A stretch of 23,409 nucleotides of DNA from Bin87 sp034428455 (lineage in GTDB: Bacteria > Chloroflexota > Dehalococcoidia > Lucifugimonadales > UBA3495): NCBI GenBank assembly GCA_034428455.1, contig DAOUHZ010000095.1:1-23409 (forward strand). Reading direction: 5' to 3'. Position numbers and translations under genes: made by a program. The notes beneath the pieces are model-generated. The model saw nothing but the letters and a program-made list of their open reading frames with translations, ran no database searches and had not been told where the DNA came from. Each line of letters begins with the position of its first letter. Positions within the stretch are counted from its first letter, which is position 1. Positions 14,741 to 22,555 of the stretch are shown here, one piece after another.

Positions 14741-15700
14741 CTACTCGTAGCGGATGCGCGGATCCAGCCAGGCGTAAAGCAGGTCGACAACCAGGTTCAG
14801 CGCCAGCACCATGAACGCGATCACCATCACGATGCTCTGGATCATGGTGTAGTCCCGGTGCAGGATGCTGTCCACCAGCAGACGACCCATTCCGGGCACC
14901 AGGAAAATCGTCTCGATGACCACCGTTCCCGCTATCAGCCTGCCCACCTGCCAGCCCGAAATAGTCAGGATCGGCAGGAAGGCATTCTTCAGCGCGTGCC
15001 GGATGATCACCGCCCCCTCACGCAAACCCTTGGATCGTGCCGTCCGGATGTAGTCCTCGCGAAACACCTCGAGCATCGACGAGCGGGTTACGCGGGCAAC
15101 CAGCGCCATGTTGTAGAACCCCAGCGCCACCGCGGGGAAGAACATCTGCTGCAAGTTCGTCCAGGGGTCTTGCCACAGGTTGGCATACCCCAGAGGCGGT
15201 AACCAGTCAAACCAGGTCACCAGGAAATACACCACGAGTATGCCGATCCAGAAGGTCGGCATCGCCACCCCGGCAATCGCGATGATCCGCGACGCGTAGT
15301 CCGCAATCGTGTCCTGCCGAACCGCCGAAAGCACGCCAAGCGGGATTGCCACCACGAACGCTAACAACAGCGCGAGGGCCGACAGCTCAAGCGTTATCGG
15401 CAGCTTGGCGGCCAGATCGTCGGATATCGGAGTGTCGAAATACATCGACACTCCGAAGTCTCCGCGGAGCATCCCCCAGATCCAGCTCAGGTACTGGATG
15501 GCCAGCGGCCGGTCGGTGCCCAGCCTGGCCCGCAGATCGTCCAGCTGCTGCTGCGAATACTGCCCGTCGCCCTCGAACCCCATCAACAGCAGTTCGGCGG
15601 GGTCCCCGGGCACCAGCCGCATCAACGCGAACACCATGAGGGTGACGAGAAGGAGCGTCGGTATGAACAGCATGAATCGCTTTATGACGTAAGTGTTCAT
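14741..15700 (-). CDS. ABC transporter permease, DppB/OppB family
   Basis: This 319-residue permease pairs with the DppC-like protein to form the membrane channel of a peptide/nickel-type importer. It opens with the family signature: first helix at about 8-30, then MRLVPGDPAE (27-36), the LGTDRPLAIQYLSW region (60-73) and PITLELSALALLLAF (101-115). The EAA-type loop is DYIRTARSKGL at 216-226, followed by RHALKNAFLPILT. AGGAG lies five bases before the ATG. It is 89 bases after the binding-protein gene and 51 before the second permease, and nothing else is visible in those gaps. Typical partners DppD and DppF are absent here and would have to be supplied from elsewhere. Confidence 0.95.
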   Translation of the reverse strand: MNTYVIKRFMLFIPTLLLVTLMVFALMRLVPGDPAELLLMGFEGDGQYSQQQLDDLRARLGTDRPLAIQYLSWIWGMLRGDFGVSMYFDTPISDDLAAKLPITLELSALALLLAFVVAIPLGVLSAVRQDTIADYASRIIAIAGVAMPTFWIGILVVYFLVTWFDWLPPLGYANLWQDPWTNLQQMFFPAVALGFYNMALVARVTRSSMLEVFREDYIRTARSKGLREGAVIIRHALKNAFLPILTISGWQVGRLIAGTVVIETIFLVPGMGRLLVDSILHRDYTMIQSIVMVIAFMVLALNLVVDLLYAWLDPRIRYE

Positions 15701-15789
15701 TGCGGCTCCTCAGTTGTCGGCGGCGATGCGAGGCGGCTGGTGCGTGATTTCGGGTCAGCGCTTGGTCAGAACGTTGCGGCCGTCAGGTT

Positions 15790-17571
15790 TCAGCACGTCG
15801 GATCGCACCAGATGCGGTCGTGCTTGAGCTGGGTCCAAAGACTGGCCGGCATATGGAAGTTCTTGATTTGTTTGTTCACGACCTGGTCGCGGAAGCTCCA
15901 GTAGTACACCAGCAGGGGCCCGGGGTCTTCGGTGAGTATGTAATCTTCCATCTCACGCAGGATTTCAGCCCGCTTGGTGCGGTCCAGTTCCTGGCTCTGA
16001 GCAGCGAACCAGTCCTTGAACTGCTGCGGAGCTTCCCATCCTGACCACTGGATCCAGAGGCCGCCGGGCATGAAGATCTTTCCGATGATCGGATCTGGCT
16101 CACCCACCAGCAGCGCCGTGCCCTGGGCGGCGATCTGGTAGTCCTGATCCTTGTATCGTGTTATCCCGGTCGCGCTGTCGATGGGCTGCACGGTGGCTTC
16201 CCAACCGAGATGACGACGATACTGGTCGGCCAGCAACTGGGCCAGGTCGACGTATTCCACCGCTGTCCGCGCCATGATATTGACTTCGAACCCCTCGGGC
16301 ACGCCGGCTTCGGCCAGAAGCCGCCGGGCTTCCTCGATGTCGCCGGGATGCTTCCCTCCATCGGGTCCCGCACGGAACCCGGGCATTTGGCTGGCCACTT
16401 CTTCGGTGCGACCGAACCAAGTTTCCGGTGGGAACGGAGTTCCCATGGGCGCTATTCCGCCGCCGAAGATCTCGCGGAACTCGGCTCGGTCCACCGCCAG
16501 GTGCATCGCCCGCCTCACCCTGACGTCGTTGAAGGGTTCAATGGTCGTGTTTATCAGGGTCCCCAGCAGGCTGGTATTCGGGATCAGATAGACATCCACC
16601 GTCTCGGCTTCGGACTCTTGCAGTTCCAGGATCTCAGTGTTGCTCAGATTGGTCACCGGCCACGTCGCCATCAGGACCTGGCCGGTCCGGTAGGAACCGA
16701 TGGCCGTACCCTTGTCGGCGATGTAGTAGTGGATGCTGCCGTCGGTGTAGGGCAGACCCTCTTTCCAGTAATTCTCGTTGCGCTCCAGTTCAATGGAGAC
16801 GTCTTTAGCCAATTTGGTGGGCTTGAATGGCCCCGACCCCATGCCGTTTTCCCATTTCGAGGTGTCAACGCCGGATTCACCCCATGCCTTGGACATCATT
16901 TTGAAGGCGTCGGTGGCTATCATCGAGACGAAATCGGGAGCCGGATTGTTGGTCACGATTTCCACCGTGTGTTCGTCGATGACACGCGCGTTCCCGGCAT
17001 TATAGTAAGGCGCAATTATGAGCGTTTGCGGCCGGTTCGCTTCCGCGTTCACCAGGCTGTCCATGCTGTACACGACATCCTCAGCGGTAACCGGGGTGCC
17101 GTCATGCCACATCGCATTCTCGTGAAGATGGAAAACGAAGGTAACTCCGTCCGGCTGCAATTCCCAACTCTCCGCCAGGTCTCCCACGATGTCGTAGGGG
17201 TCATCCGTTTCCGAATCGTACTCCAGCAACCCGTTGTAGATGCCGGAGATGTTCTTGACCTGGTTGGTGAACTCGTGAGGGTGGAAGATCAAGTTTGGGA
17301 AGGCATAGTCCTGCATGGGAACTATGCCGCCGTATTTCCCCCGGTCCGAGGTCTGGGGCGATCCACTGGCCTCGGCCGGTACTGCGGTCGGCGCCGGCGA
17401 GTCTCCCGACGTGCTTGCGGCAGGTTGTGCGGGTACGGGACTATCACTTGCCGGCGCGGTGCTTTCAGTGGGGGCCGTAGCCCCGCAGGCCACCAGCACA
17501 GTGAGAGCGATGATCATCGCCATCGCGACGAGTATCCGGCCGGTGAGACGATTCAATGCACGGTTCAGCAT
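15790..17571 (-). CDS. ABC transporter substrate-binding lipoprotein (SBP_bac_5, peptide/nickel type)
   Basis: This 593-residue extracytoplasmic receptor captures the solute for the two permeases encoded downstream. Residues 1-28 form a lipoprotein signal with basic N-terminus and hydrophobic core; the lipobox LVAC puts the lipidated Cys at 29. A Ser/Thr/Pro/Ala-rich linker (30-70) leads into the SBP_bac_5 domain, with PYDIVGDLAESWELQPDG and the MWHDGTPVTAEDVVYS signature near residues 120-160. An in-frame start lies 24 codons upstream (17643), but that is ahead of the predicted transcription start, and GGGGGT precedes the ATG at 17571. The length is a little above the family's 500-560. Substrates of this family include peptides, opines, sugars and organic acids, so the solute is open. 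Confidence 0.93.
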   Translation of the reverse strand: MLNRALNRLTGRILVAMAMIIALTVLVACGATAPTESTAPASDSPVPAQPAASTSGDSPAPTAVPAEASGSPQTSDRGKYGGIVPMQDYAFPNLIFHPHEFTNQVKNISGIYNGLLEYDSETDDPYDIVGDLAESWELQPDGVTFVFHLHENAMWHDGTPVTAEDVVYSMDSLVNAEANRPQTLIIAPYYNAGNARVIDEHTVEIVTNNPAPDFVSMIATDAFKMMSKAWGESGVDTSKWENGMGSGPFKPTKLAKDVSIELERNENYWKEGLPYTDGSIHYYIADKGTAIGSYRTGQVLMATWPVTNLSNTEILELQESEAETVDVYLIPNTSLLGTLINTTIEPFNDVRVRRAMHLAVDRAEFREIFGGGIAPMGTPFPPETWFGRTEEVASQMPGFRAGPDGGKHPGDIEEARRLLAEAGVPEGFEVNIMARTAVEYVDLAQLLADQYRRHLGWEATVQPIDSATGITRYKDQDYQIAAQGTALLVGEPDPIIGKIFMPGGLWIQWSGWEAPQQFKDWFAAQSQELDRTKRAEILREMEDYILTEDPGPLLVYYWSFRDQVVNKQIKNFHMPASLWTQLKHDRIWCDPTC

Positions 17572-17633
17572 ACCTACCCCCTGTAGCAACGAATGTCGTT
17601 TTTCTGCTCGGCTGTCGGACTTCAATGGGCGCA

Positions 17634-17662
17634 AGCCTAACAATGAGCGGAATCGGTGTCAA
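17634..17662 (-). promoter_or_regulatory. Sigma-70-type promoter of the ABC importer operon
   Basis: On the minus strand a perfect -35 TTGACA (17662-17657) and TAGGCT (17639-17634, three of six) are separated by exactly 17 bases. Transcription would start near 17627, about 55 bases before the binding-protein ATG at 17571. This supports that start over the upstream in-frame ATG. Confidence 0.6.
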
Positions 17663-17670
17663 TACACGCA

Positions 17671-17694
17671 TTTACACATTTAACCATGTGAAAA
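17671..17694. promoter_or_regulatory. 24-bp palindrome upstream of the ABC importer promoter (candidate operator)
   Basis: TTTACACAT and ATGTGAAAA are nine-base half-sites, inverted with one mismatch and separated by six bases. The site lies eight bases upstream of the -35 box, a typical position for an activator, in an A/T-rich patch. No regulator gene lies next to it, so the factor is unknown. Confidence 0.5.
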
Positions 17695-17746
17695 TAATCA
17701 CGATAGTACGTATTTCGTAACAACATCCCTGAGCTGATCCAAAAAC

Positions 17747-17773
17747 AAAACGCCGGTGGGAAACCGGCGTTTT
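17747..17773 (-). terminator. Intrinsic terminator of the five-gene CoA operon
   Basis: AAAACGCCGGT (17747-17757) and ACCGGCGTTTT (17763-17773) form a perfect 11-bp stem with a five-base loop. On the minus strand it is followed by a T-rich tract (TTTTGTTTTTGG), and it lies 54 bases after the dehydrogenase stop. The rest of the 256-base gap 17572-17827 holds the importer promoter and palindrome. Confidence 0.92.
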
Positions 17774-17827
17774 CCGACCCAGGCCCCGACGCAACGACCG
17801 CAAGTCGCAACGGGGGTGCGGAGCGTG

Positions 17828-18763
17828 TCAACCTCCACCCAGTTCCGCCTCGATGCGATTTGCCCGCGGCTTCAATACAGCATAAAGGGCATCGGTGACC
17901 GGCGTCGCTACACCGAACTCCTTGCCCATGCGAATCACCGTGCCGGTGAGTCCCTCCAGCTCCACCGGCCGGCCCTCAGCGAAGTCTTTCGCCAGCGACG
18001 CCATGCCGGTTGCCGGGAAATTATCCAGCGCGTTCATCGACCATTCCAGCGAGTCCGGCTCCAGGGGCGCGCCCGACGCTTCGCCCACGGCCAGCGCCTC
18101 CGCGATGGCCGACTCGATGGCTGCCCTGGTTTCCGGCACGGTCCTCAGCTCGCCATAGGCGCATCCACTTGCCGCGCAGACCCCAGCAGATCCTGACAGA
18201 TACGCGAATTTCTTCCACAGCATCCCGGTCATGTTTTCCAGCAGGTCGACCCGCCAGCCGGCGTCCTTGAACACCCGGTACAGCCGCTCGCCGCGCTCGG
18301 TAATCCCGATGGTCCTCTCGCCGAAGGACGCCGCCCCGGGCCCGCCCTGCGTGACCACGCCGGGTTCGCTGATTCGCCCTTCCAGGTACGCCGAACCAAT
18401 CATCACCCGCTCAGCGCCATACACTTCCACCAATCGCTCGCCGTTGTCGATGCCGTTCTGCAGCGTCAGCACGATGGTGTTCGGCCCAACCATCGGGCCG
18501 ATGGCCTGGATCGCGTCATCGTTGTCGTACATCTTCACCGCGAACAGCACCAACTCCTGATGGCCCACCGATGCCGGATCATCAGTCGCGTTGCCGGGAA
18601 CCGTGAAGATGCCGTCGTTGCCGCTTTCCACCCGCAGGCCGTCGCGCCGGATCGCCTCCAGATGCGGGCCACGGGCGATGAAGGTCACGTTGTGACCCGC
18701 CCGCGCCAACAGGCCGCCAAAGTATCCGCCCACGCCGCCGGCGCCCATCACTGCTATATCCAT
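17828..18763 (-). CDS. Ketopantoate reductase family (ApbA/PanE) dehydrogenase
   Basis: This 311-residue NADP-type dehydrogenase has the dinucleotide motif GAGGVGGYFGG at 7-17, the KMYDNDDA segment at 77-84, the LQNGID stretch at 101-106 and the catalytic lysine region MLWKKFAYL at 181-189. ASLAKDFAEGRPVELEGLTG (255-274) is the family's C-terminal active-site segment. Canonical PanE reduces 2-dehydropantoate to pantoate in pantothenate (hence CoA) synthesis. Here the gene closes an operon for acyl-CoA enzymes, so a role on another 2-oxo or beta-hydroxy acid is at least as likely. GGAGGG lies six bases before the ATG. A strong terminator follows. The family is certain; the physiological reaction is inferred. 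Confidence 0.92.
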   Translation of the reverse strand: MDIAVMGAGGVGGYFGGLLARAGHNVTFIARGPHLEAIRRDGLRVESGNDGIFTVPGNATDDPASVGHQELVLFAVKMYDNDDAIQAIGPMVGPNTIVLTLQNGIDNGERLVEVYGAERVMIGSAYLEGRISEPGVVTQGGPGAASFGERTIGITERGERLYRVFKDAGWRVDLLENMTGMLWKKFAYLSGSAGVCAASGCAYGELRTVPETRAAIESAIAEALAVGEASGAPLEPDSLEWSMNALDNFPATGMASLAKDFAEGRPVELEGLTGTVIRMGKEFGVATPVTDALYAVLKPRANRIEAELGGG

Positions 18764-18800
18764 GCCGTTCCCTCCAGTGTCAGGACGTTTTCTTTCACAT

Positions 18801-20357
18801 TTACGAAATCGGTTGACCGAATGCTGCTCGCAGATCCCGTTTCAGCACCTTTCCCATCACGTTGCGCGGCAGTTCGTTCACGAACACAACCGATCGCGGT
18901 CGCTTGAACCCAGCCAGCCGGTCCCGGCAGAAATCGATCAGGTCCTGCTCGGTAACCGCCTGATCGGATGGCACCACCACGGCCTTGACTTCTTCGCCCC
19001 AATCCAGGTCCGGCACGCCGATTACCGCTGACTCAGCGACTCCGGGATGATCAGCCAGGATCAGCTCCACTTCTTCGGGTGATATCATCTCCCCGCCGCG
19101 CTTGATGAAGTCCCGCGCCCGCCCTGCCAGGTAGATGTAGCCGTCCTCGTCCTGCCACGCCAGGTCACCGGTGTAGAGCCAACCGCCCTTCAGCGTGTCC
19201 CGCGTAGCATCCTCCTGACCCCAGTAGCCGGTCATCATCCTGGGGCCACGCGCCACGATCTCGCCGACTTCGCCTCCTTCCACCGGATCGCCATCTTCCG
19301 TGACGATCATCACCTCCACGTCGTCCAGAGGCTTCCCAATGGACGTAAGCCGGCGCAGCTTCGCTTCCACCTCCTCATCCGTCCCGGTCAGGTTGTGGTC
19401 ATCCGGCGGCAGCATGGTAATGGTGGATGCCGTCTCGGTCTGGCCGAAGGCGTTGATGAACCGGGTACCCGGAAACTTGTCCAGGGCTTGTCGGATTACC
19501 GGCAACGGCATGGGCGCAGCGCCGTAAGTGATCACGCTGAGCGACGACAAGTCGAAGCTCTCGAATCCAGGATGATCCATCACCATCTTCAGCATGGTCG
19601 GCACGAGCATCGCGCGATCTGCCCGATGTTCCGCCACTAAACTCATCCAACCTTCGGCGTCGAACTGGGGCATCACCACCAGCGTCCGACCTCCGAACAC
19701 CGCCGCCAGGGCCGCCTGGAGGCCCGCCACGTGGTACATCGGCACGGTGAGCAGGTTGGTTTCCTCCACGTCCGGGTCCGCAGGTTCCACGTTCGTGAGC
19801 AGGAACGTCGCGAAACTGTCGTGGGTCAGTTGCGCGCCTTTGGGCACGCTGGTGGTCCCCGACGTGAACATGATGACCGTCGTGGCGTCCTCGTCATCCT
19901 CCGGGAAGTGGAGTTGATCCGGGTCAGCGTTGGCCAGCAGGTCGTCGTAGGCGTAGCCGCCGTTGGTCGCCGGCGCGTCCAGCATTACGATGCGATCCGC
20001 GGGCAGCGAGCCGTCCGTCGGGACCAGCGACAGGTAGCGTTCGCCCAGGAACAGCAAATCGGGCTGTGCGATGCCCAGCATGATGGCCAGCTCGTCCTCT
20101 TTGGCGCGGAAGTTGATGGGCACGTAGATGGCGTCCAACTGCGCGGCCGCAAAGTAAAGCTCGATCAGGTGATGGCAGTTGGTCTGCATCGCGGCGACCC
20201 GGTCGCCCCGGCTTATCCCCAGCTCAGACATCGCGTTGGCCAGGCGGTTGACCCGCTCCTGCAGCATCTCGAAACTGATGTGGTCACCGTCATAGACGAT
20301 GGCCGTTCGCTCCGGAACGATCGCCGACGCGATCATGAGAAATTCGGTCGTGTTCAT
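18801..20357 (-). CDS. Acyl-CoA synthetase / AMP-dependent ligase
   Basis: This 518-residue adenylate-forming enzyme activates a carboxylic acid to its acyl-adenylate and then its CoA thioester. All core motifs are present: the P-loop-like MFTSGTTSVPKG (163-174), YGAAPMP (278-284), FGQTETAS (304-311), YTGD (395-398), the hinge GRARDFIKRGGE (412-423) and the C-terminal catalytic Lys503 in MGKVLKR. Length matches medium/long-chain and benzoate-type ligases; the chain length cannot be read from sequence. GGAG, about six bases before the ATG, supports the start. It lies 29 bases downstream of an enoyl-CoA hydratase and 37 upstream of the dehydrogenase gene, so it is in the same operon and probably provides the CoA thioester that the hydratases use. 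Confidence 0.95.
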   Translation of the reverse strand: MNTTEFLMIASAIVPERTAIVYDGDHISFEMLQERVNRLANAMSELGISRGDRVAAMQTNCHHLIELYFAAAQLDAIYVPINFRAKEDELAIMLGIAQPDLLFLGERYLSLVPTDGSLPADRIVMLDAPATNGGYAYDDLLANADPDQLHFPEDDEDATTVIMFTSGTTSVPKGAQLTHDSFATFLLTNVEPADPDVEETNLLTVPMYHVAGLQAALAAVFGGRTLVVMPQFDAEGWMSLVAEHRADRAMLVPTMLKMVMDHPGFESFDLSSLSVITYGAAPMPLPVIRQALDKFPGTRFINAFGQTETASTITMLPPDDHNLTGTDEEVEAKLRRLTSIGKPLDDVEVMIVTEDGDPVEGGEVGEIVARGPRMMTGYWGQEDATRDTLKGGWLYTGDLAWQDEDGYIYLAGRARDFIKRGGEMISPEEVELILADHPGVAESAVIGVPDLDWGEEVKAVVVPSDQAVTEQDLIDFCRDRLAGFKRPRSVVFVNELPRNVMGKVLKRDLRAAFGQPIS

Positions 20358-20386
20358 CCTTTCTCCAGACGTTAATCTACGCTCTT

Positions 20387-21106
20387 TTACTCCGCCACGG
20401 CGGTGGCCAATCGTTGTTCCAAAGCCAGCCCGGCGTCGAGCGGCATGTCACTTCCCGGACTCCACGCCGACTTCAACGCCGCGGCGAAACCCGCCGGCAG
20501 CTCAGACAGCTCCTGCACAATTTGCCACGCTGTAGTCTCCAAATCGTCGGGCTCCACAACCCGGCTGACCACGCCGTAGGCCATCGCCTCGGCTGCTCCG
20601 AACCGTCGCCCCGTGTACAGCAGGTCCAGAGCCACGGATGGACCCACGTTGGCCGGCAGCGTTTGGCTTCCCCCGGCGGCCGGGATCATGCCAAGTTGCA
20701 CCTCTGGCATGGCGAACACCGTATCCGACGCCGCGATGCGCAGATCGCCGAGCAGCAGTATTTCCACCCCCGAACCGATGCAATAACCGTGCGCTGCCAC
20801 AACTATCGGCTTGTCGAGACCGAGCAACTGACCCCACACGTCGCGCTGCCACCGGGCATTGCGCGCAATCACCTGCGACGGAGCAGTGCCAAACTCGCTC
20901 AGATCCGCGCCGGCGCAGAAGGCCCGGCCTTTCCCGGTTATCAGCAGCGCGCCGATTTCGTCGTCCTCGGCTACCAGGTGCAGCGCCTCCGCAAAGTCGT
21001 CCCGCATCGCCACCGAGTAGGCGTTCAGTCGTTCCGGACGGTTCAGCGCCAGGTGGGCGACACGGCCCACCTTTTCGAAGACTATCGTGCGAAACGCCTC
21101 ACTCAT
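20387..21106 (-). CDS. Enoyl-CoA hydratase/isomerase family protein (both catalytic Glu present)
   Basis: This 239-residue crotonase-fold enzyme should hydrate or isomerise an enoyl-CoA. The oxyanion-hole segment is RAFCAGADLSEFG (61-73). Glu115, in GSGVEILLLGDLRIA, and Glu135, in MPEVQLGMIPAAGGSQ, match the two catalytic glutamates of rat enoyl-CoA hydratase (144 and 164), so true hydratase activity is plausible. No Shine-Dalgarno is visible; the gene starts 12 bases after the PHP gene and may depend on translational coupling to it. It comes just before the ligase gene in the operon. A crotonase-fold isomerase or hydrolase function cannot be excluded. Confidence 0.93.
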   Translation of the reverse strand: MSEAFRTIVFEKVGRVAHLALNRPERLNAYSVAMRDDFAEALHLVAEDDEIGALLITGKGRAFCAGADLSEFGTAPSQVIARNARWQRDVWGQLLGLDKPIVVAAHGYCIGSGVEILLLGDLRIAASDTVFAMPEVQLGMIPAAGGSQTLPANVGPSVALDLLYTGRRFGAAEAMAYGVVSRVVEPDDLETTAWQIVQELSELPAGFAAALKSAWSPGSDMPLDAGLALEQRLATAVAE

Positions 21107-21118
21107 TTTGCTACGCCA

Positions 21119-21661
21119 TTAGTCCAGCGGAATCGCGCGCCGCATCATCTCGTCCAGATCGACTTCAGTGCTTTGCGCTCCGATCTCGGACAGCACGTTG
21201 GCGTCGCTCACCGAAAACGTCAGCAGACCATGGTCCTCGGCCACCCGTTCCACTTTGGGACGGCGAATGTGCCAGTCGTGATGGTGATTGGCAACTTCAA
21301 TCCCGTGGACCCCCTCTTCGATCACGATGTTGGGCGTGTAGTAACCGGGGTGACAGTAGGTGCGAAACAGCCGGCCATTGGGTAGATAAAGCTCGGTACA
21401 GTGGTACTCGTCGAATGGACTGATCGCCGGCCGCACGTCGATTTCGTGGCCGGGAATGATTATCACCTCGTTGGGAAAATGCTGCTCCACCACCCGGTGC
21501 AGCGCCACTCCCCAGTCGCGCCGCCAGTGGTCGGTGACCGCGATGCCGTCCAGCCCGGCTTCCTTGATGCGCGTGATTACGGTTTCCGCGATTTCCGGCG
21601 TGGGCTCCTGGAACCCGAACATCTCGCCCACGTGCGTGTGTATGTCCAATCGTACAGTCAT
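21119..21661 (-). CDS. PHP-domain metal-dependent hydrolase-like protein
   Basis: This 180-residue protein carries the polymerase-and-histidinol-phosphatase (PHP) motifs, which bind two or three metal ions for phosphoester or related hydrolysis. Visible in order: DIHTH (His8, His10), TDHW (Asp44, His45), PGHEID (Glu73), CHPG (His104), NHHHDWH (125-131) and SDAN (152-155). The last motif is usually D-x-H; here the histidine is Asn155. At 180 residues it is compact and close to the bare domain. The Shine-Dalgarno GAGG lies close to the ATG. It sits inside an acyl-CoA operon between the two enoyl-CoA hydratases, where a phosphatase is unexpected, so it may be a different hydrolase or lactonase-like enzyme on the same scaffold. 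Confidence 0.87.
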   Translation of the reverse strand: MTVRLDIHTHVGEMFGFQEPTPEIAETVITRIKEAGLDGIAVTDHWRRDWGVALHRVVEQHFPNEVIIIPGHEIDVRPAISPFDEYHCTELYLPNGRLFRTYCHPGYYTPNIVIEEGVHGIEVANHHHDWHIRRPKVERVAEDHGLLTFSVSDANVLSEIGAQSTEVDLDEMMRRAIPLD

Positions 21662-21675
21662 GTCCTCACGGTCTC

Positions 21676-22458
21676 TCAGCGTCCGGTGAAATGTGGCATC
21701 CGCTTTTCGGCAAAGGATCGCAGACCCTCCGCCCGGTCGTCGGTGCTTTGCAGGATGATGCTCAGATCGGCCTCCAGCCGCAGTCCCTGGGCCAACGATA
21801 AGTCGCCGGAGGCAGTCACCGCTTCCTTCGCATATCGCGTCGCAATGGGCGCCGCGGCGATGATTTGCCTCGCGATTTCGTCCGCAGTTTCCTCCAGCGC
21901 ATGACGCGACGCCACCCGGTTCACGAGCCCAAAATCCTGCGCCTCCGCGGCCGACAGGGTCCGCCCGGTCAGCAGCATGTCACGCGCCAGCGCCGGCCCG
22001 ACCAGGCGGGGCAGGCGCTGCGTCATACCGTCGAACGGAAAACCGTCCCGCGCGGGCAGGCCGGCCCCCAGGCGCGCGGTGTCCACCGCAATCCGCAAGT
22101 CGGCGGCCAGGGCGATCTCCAACCCGTGAGCAACGGCGTCGCCGTTCAGGATCGCCAGAACCGGCATGGGCAGCCCGGCCACAGTGCTGGCCGCACTCAT
22201 TCTTTTGAACCACGCCATTCGTTCCGCAAGGTCAGCGGCCAGCAAATCGCAGGGCAGATTCTCGCGGCCTGTCGCGAACCCGCTCCCTTCGCCGGTGATC
22301 GTCACCAATCTCAATTCATCAGCCAGCGCCAACTCGCGGCAACAGTCCGCCAGTTCTTCGGCCGCTGTTTCGCCGATGGTGACTCCACAGTCCACGCGCG
22401 GCAAAGTGAGCGTCGCCTGAAACTCGGTCCTCTCGCACTTGATGGTCTGATAGGGCAT
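21676..22458 (-). CDS. Enoyl-CoA hydratase/isomerase family protein (one catalytic Glu missing)
   Basis: This second crotonase-fold protein of the operon is 260 residues long. The oxyanion-hole region is unusual (GSGFATGRENLP, 58-69). Glu114, in HGLEIALAADLRIA, keeps the first catalytic glutamate, but the second falls in GLPARDGFPFDGMTQ, where the usual Glu aligns with Leu135. Loss of that residue is common in isomerases, dehalogenases and other crotonases, so this is probably not a simple hydratase. C-terminal EKRMPHFTGR is the usual ending of the family. It is the first gene of the operon; 14 bases separate it from the PHP gene. The ribosome site is weak and no clear promoter is visible in 22459-22555. 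Confidence 0.9.
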   Translation of the reverse strand: MPYQTIKCERTEFQATLTLPRVDCGVTIGETAAEELADCCRELALADELRLVTITGEGSGFATGRENLPCDLLAADLAERMAWFKRMSAASTVAGLPMPVLAILNGDAVAHGLEIALAADLRIAVDTARLGAGLPARDGFPFDGMTQRLPRLVGPALARDMLLTGRTLSAAEAQDFGLVNRVASRHALEETADEIARQIIAAAPIATRYAKEAVTASGDLSLAQGLRLEADLSIILQSTDDRAEGLRSFAEKRMPHFTGR

Positions 22459-22502
22459 TAGTTCAGCCGGAATCCTGGTGAGATTGGGCAGGGATGTGTC
22501 GC

Positions 22503-22531
22503 TTTATCAGCCCGGCGGATTGGGCTAAAAT
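22503..22531 (+). promoter_or_regulatory. Possible promoter of the family I CoA-transferase genes
   Basis: TAAAAT (22526-22531, five of six) is preceded at 17 bases by TTTATC (22503-22508, three of six). It lies 25 bases upstream of the A-subunit ATG, so the leader would be short. Weak call. Confidence 0.3.
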
Positions 22532-22555
22532 GGCGATCGCTTTCGGAACCCGATC

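Noticed and set aside
16210..17586. 458-codon plus-strand open frame inside the binding-protein gene
   Set aside because: Shadow of the lipoprotein gene; no ribosome site or motif, and the opposite frame has a lipobox and SBP_bac_5 signature.
17637..17831. 64-codon minus-strand frame in the gap before the ABC importer
   Set aside because: It runs through a perfect intrinsic terminator, the palindrome and the importer promoter, so it is very unlikely to be a gene.
22533..22540. GCGATCGC octamer (HIP1-like) upstream of the CoA-transferase A gene
   Set aside because: A single occurrence of an 8-mer in G+C-rich DNA is expected by chance and is not a sign of cyanobacterial origin.
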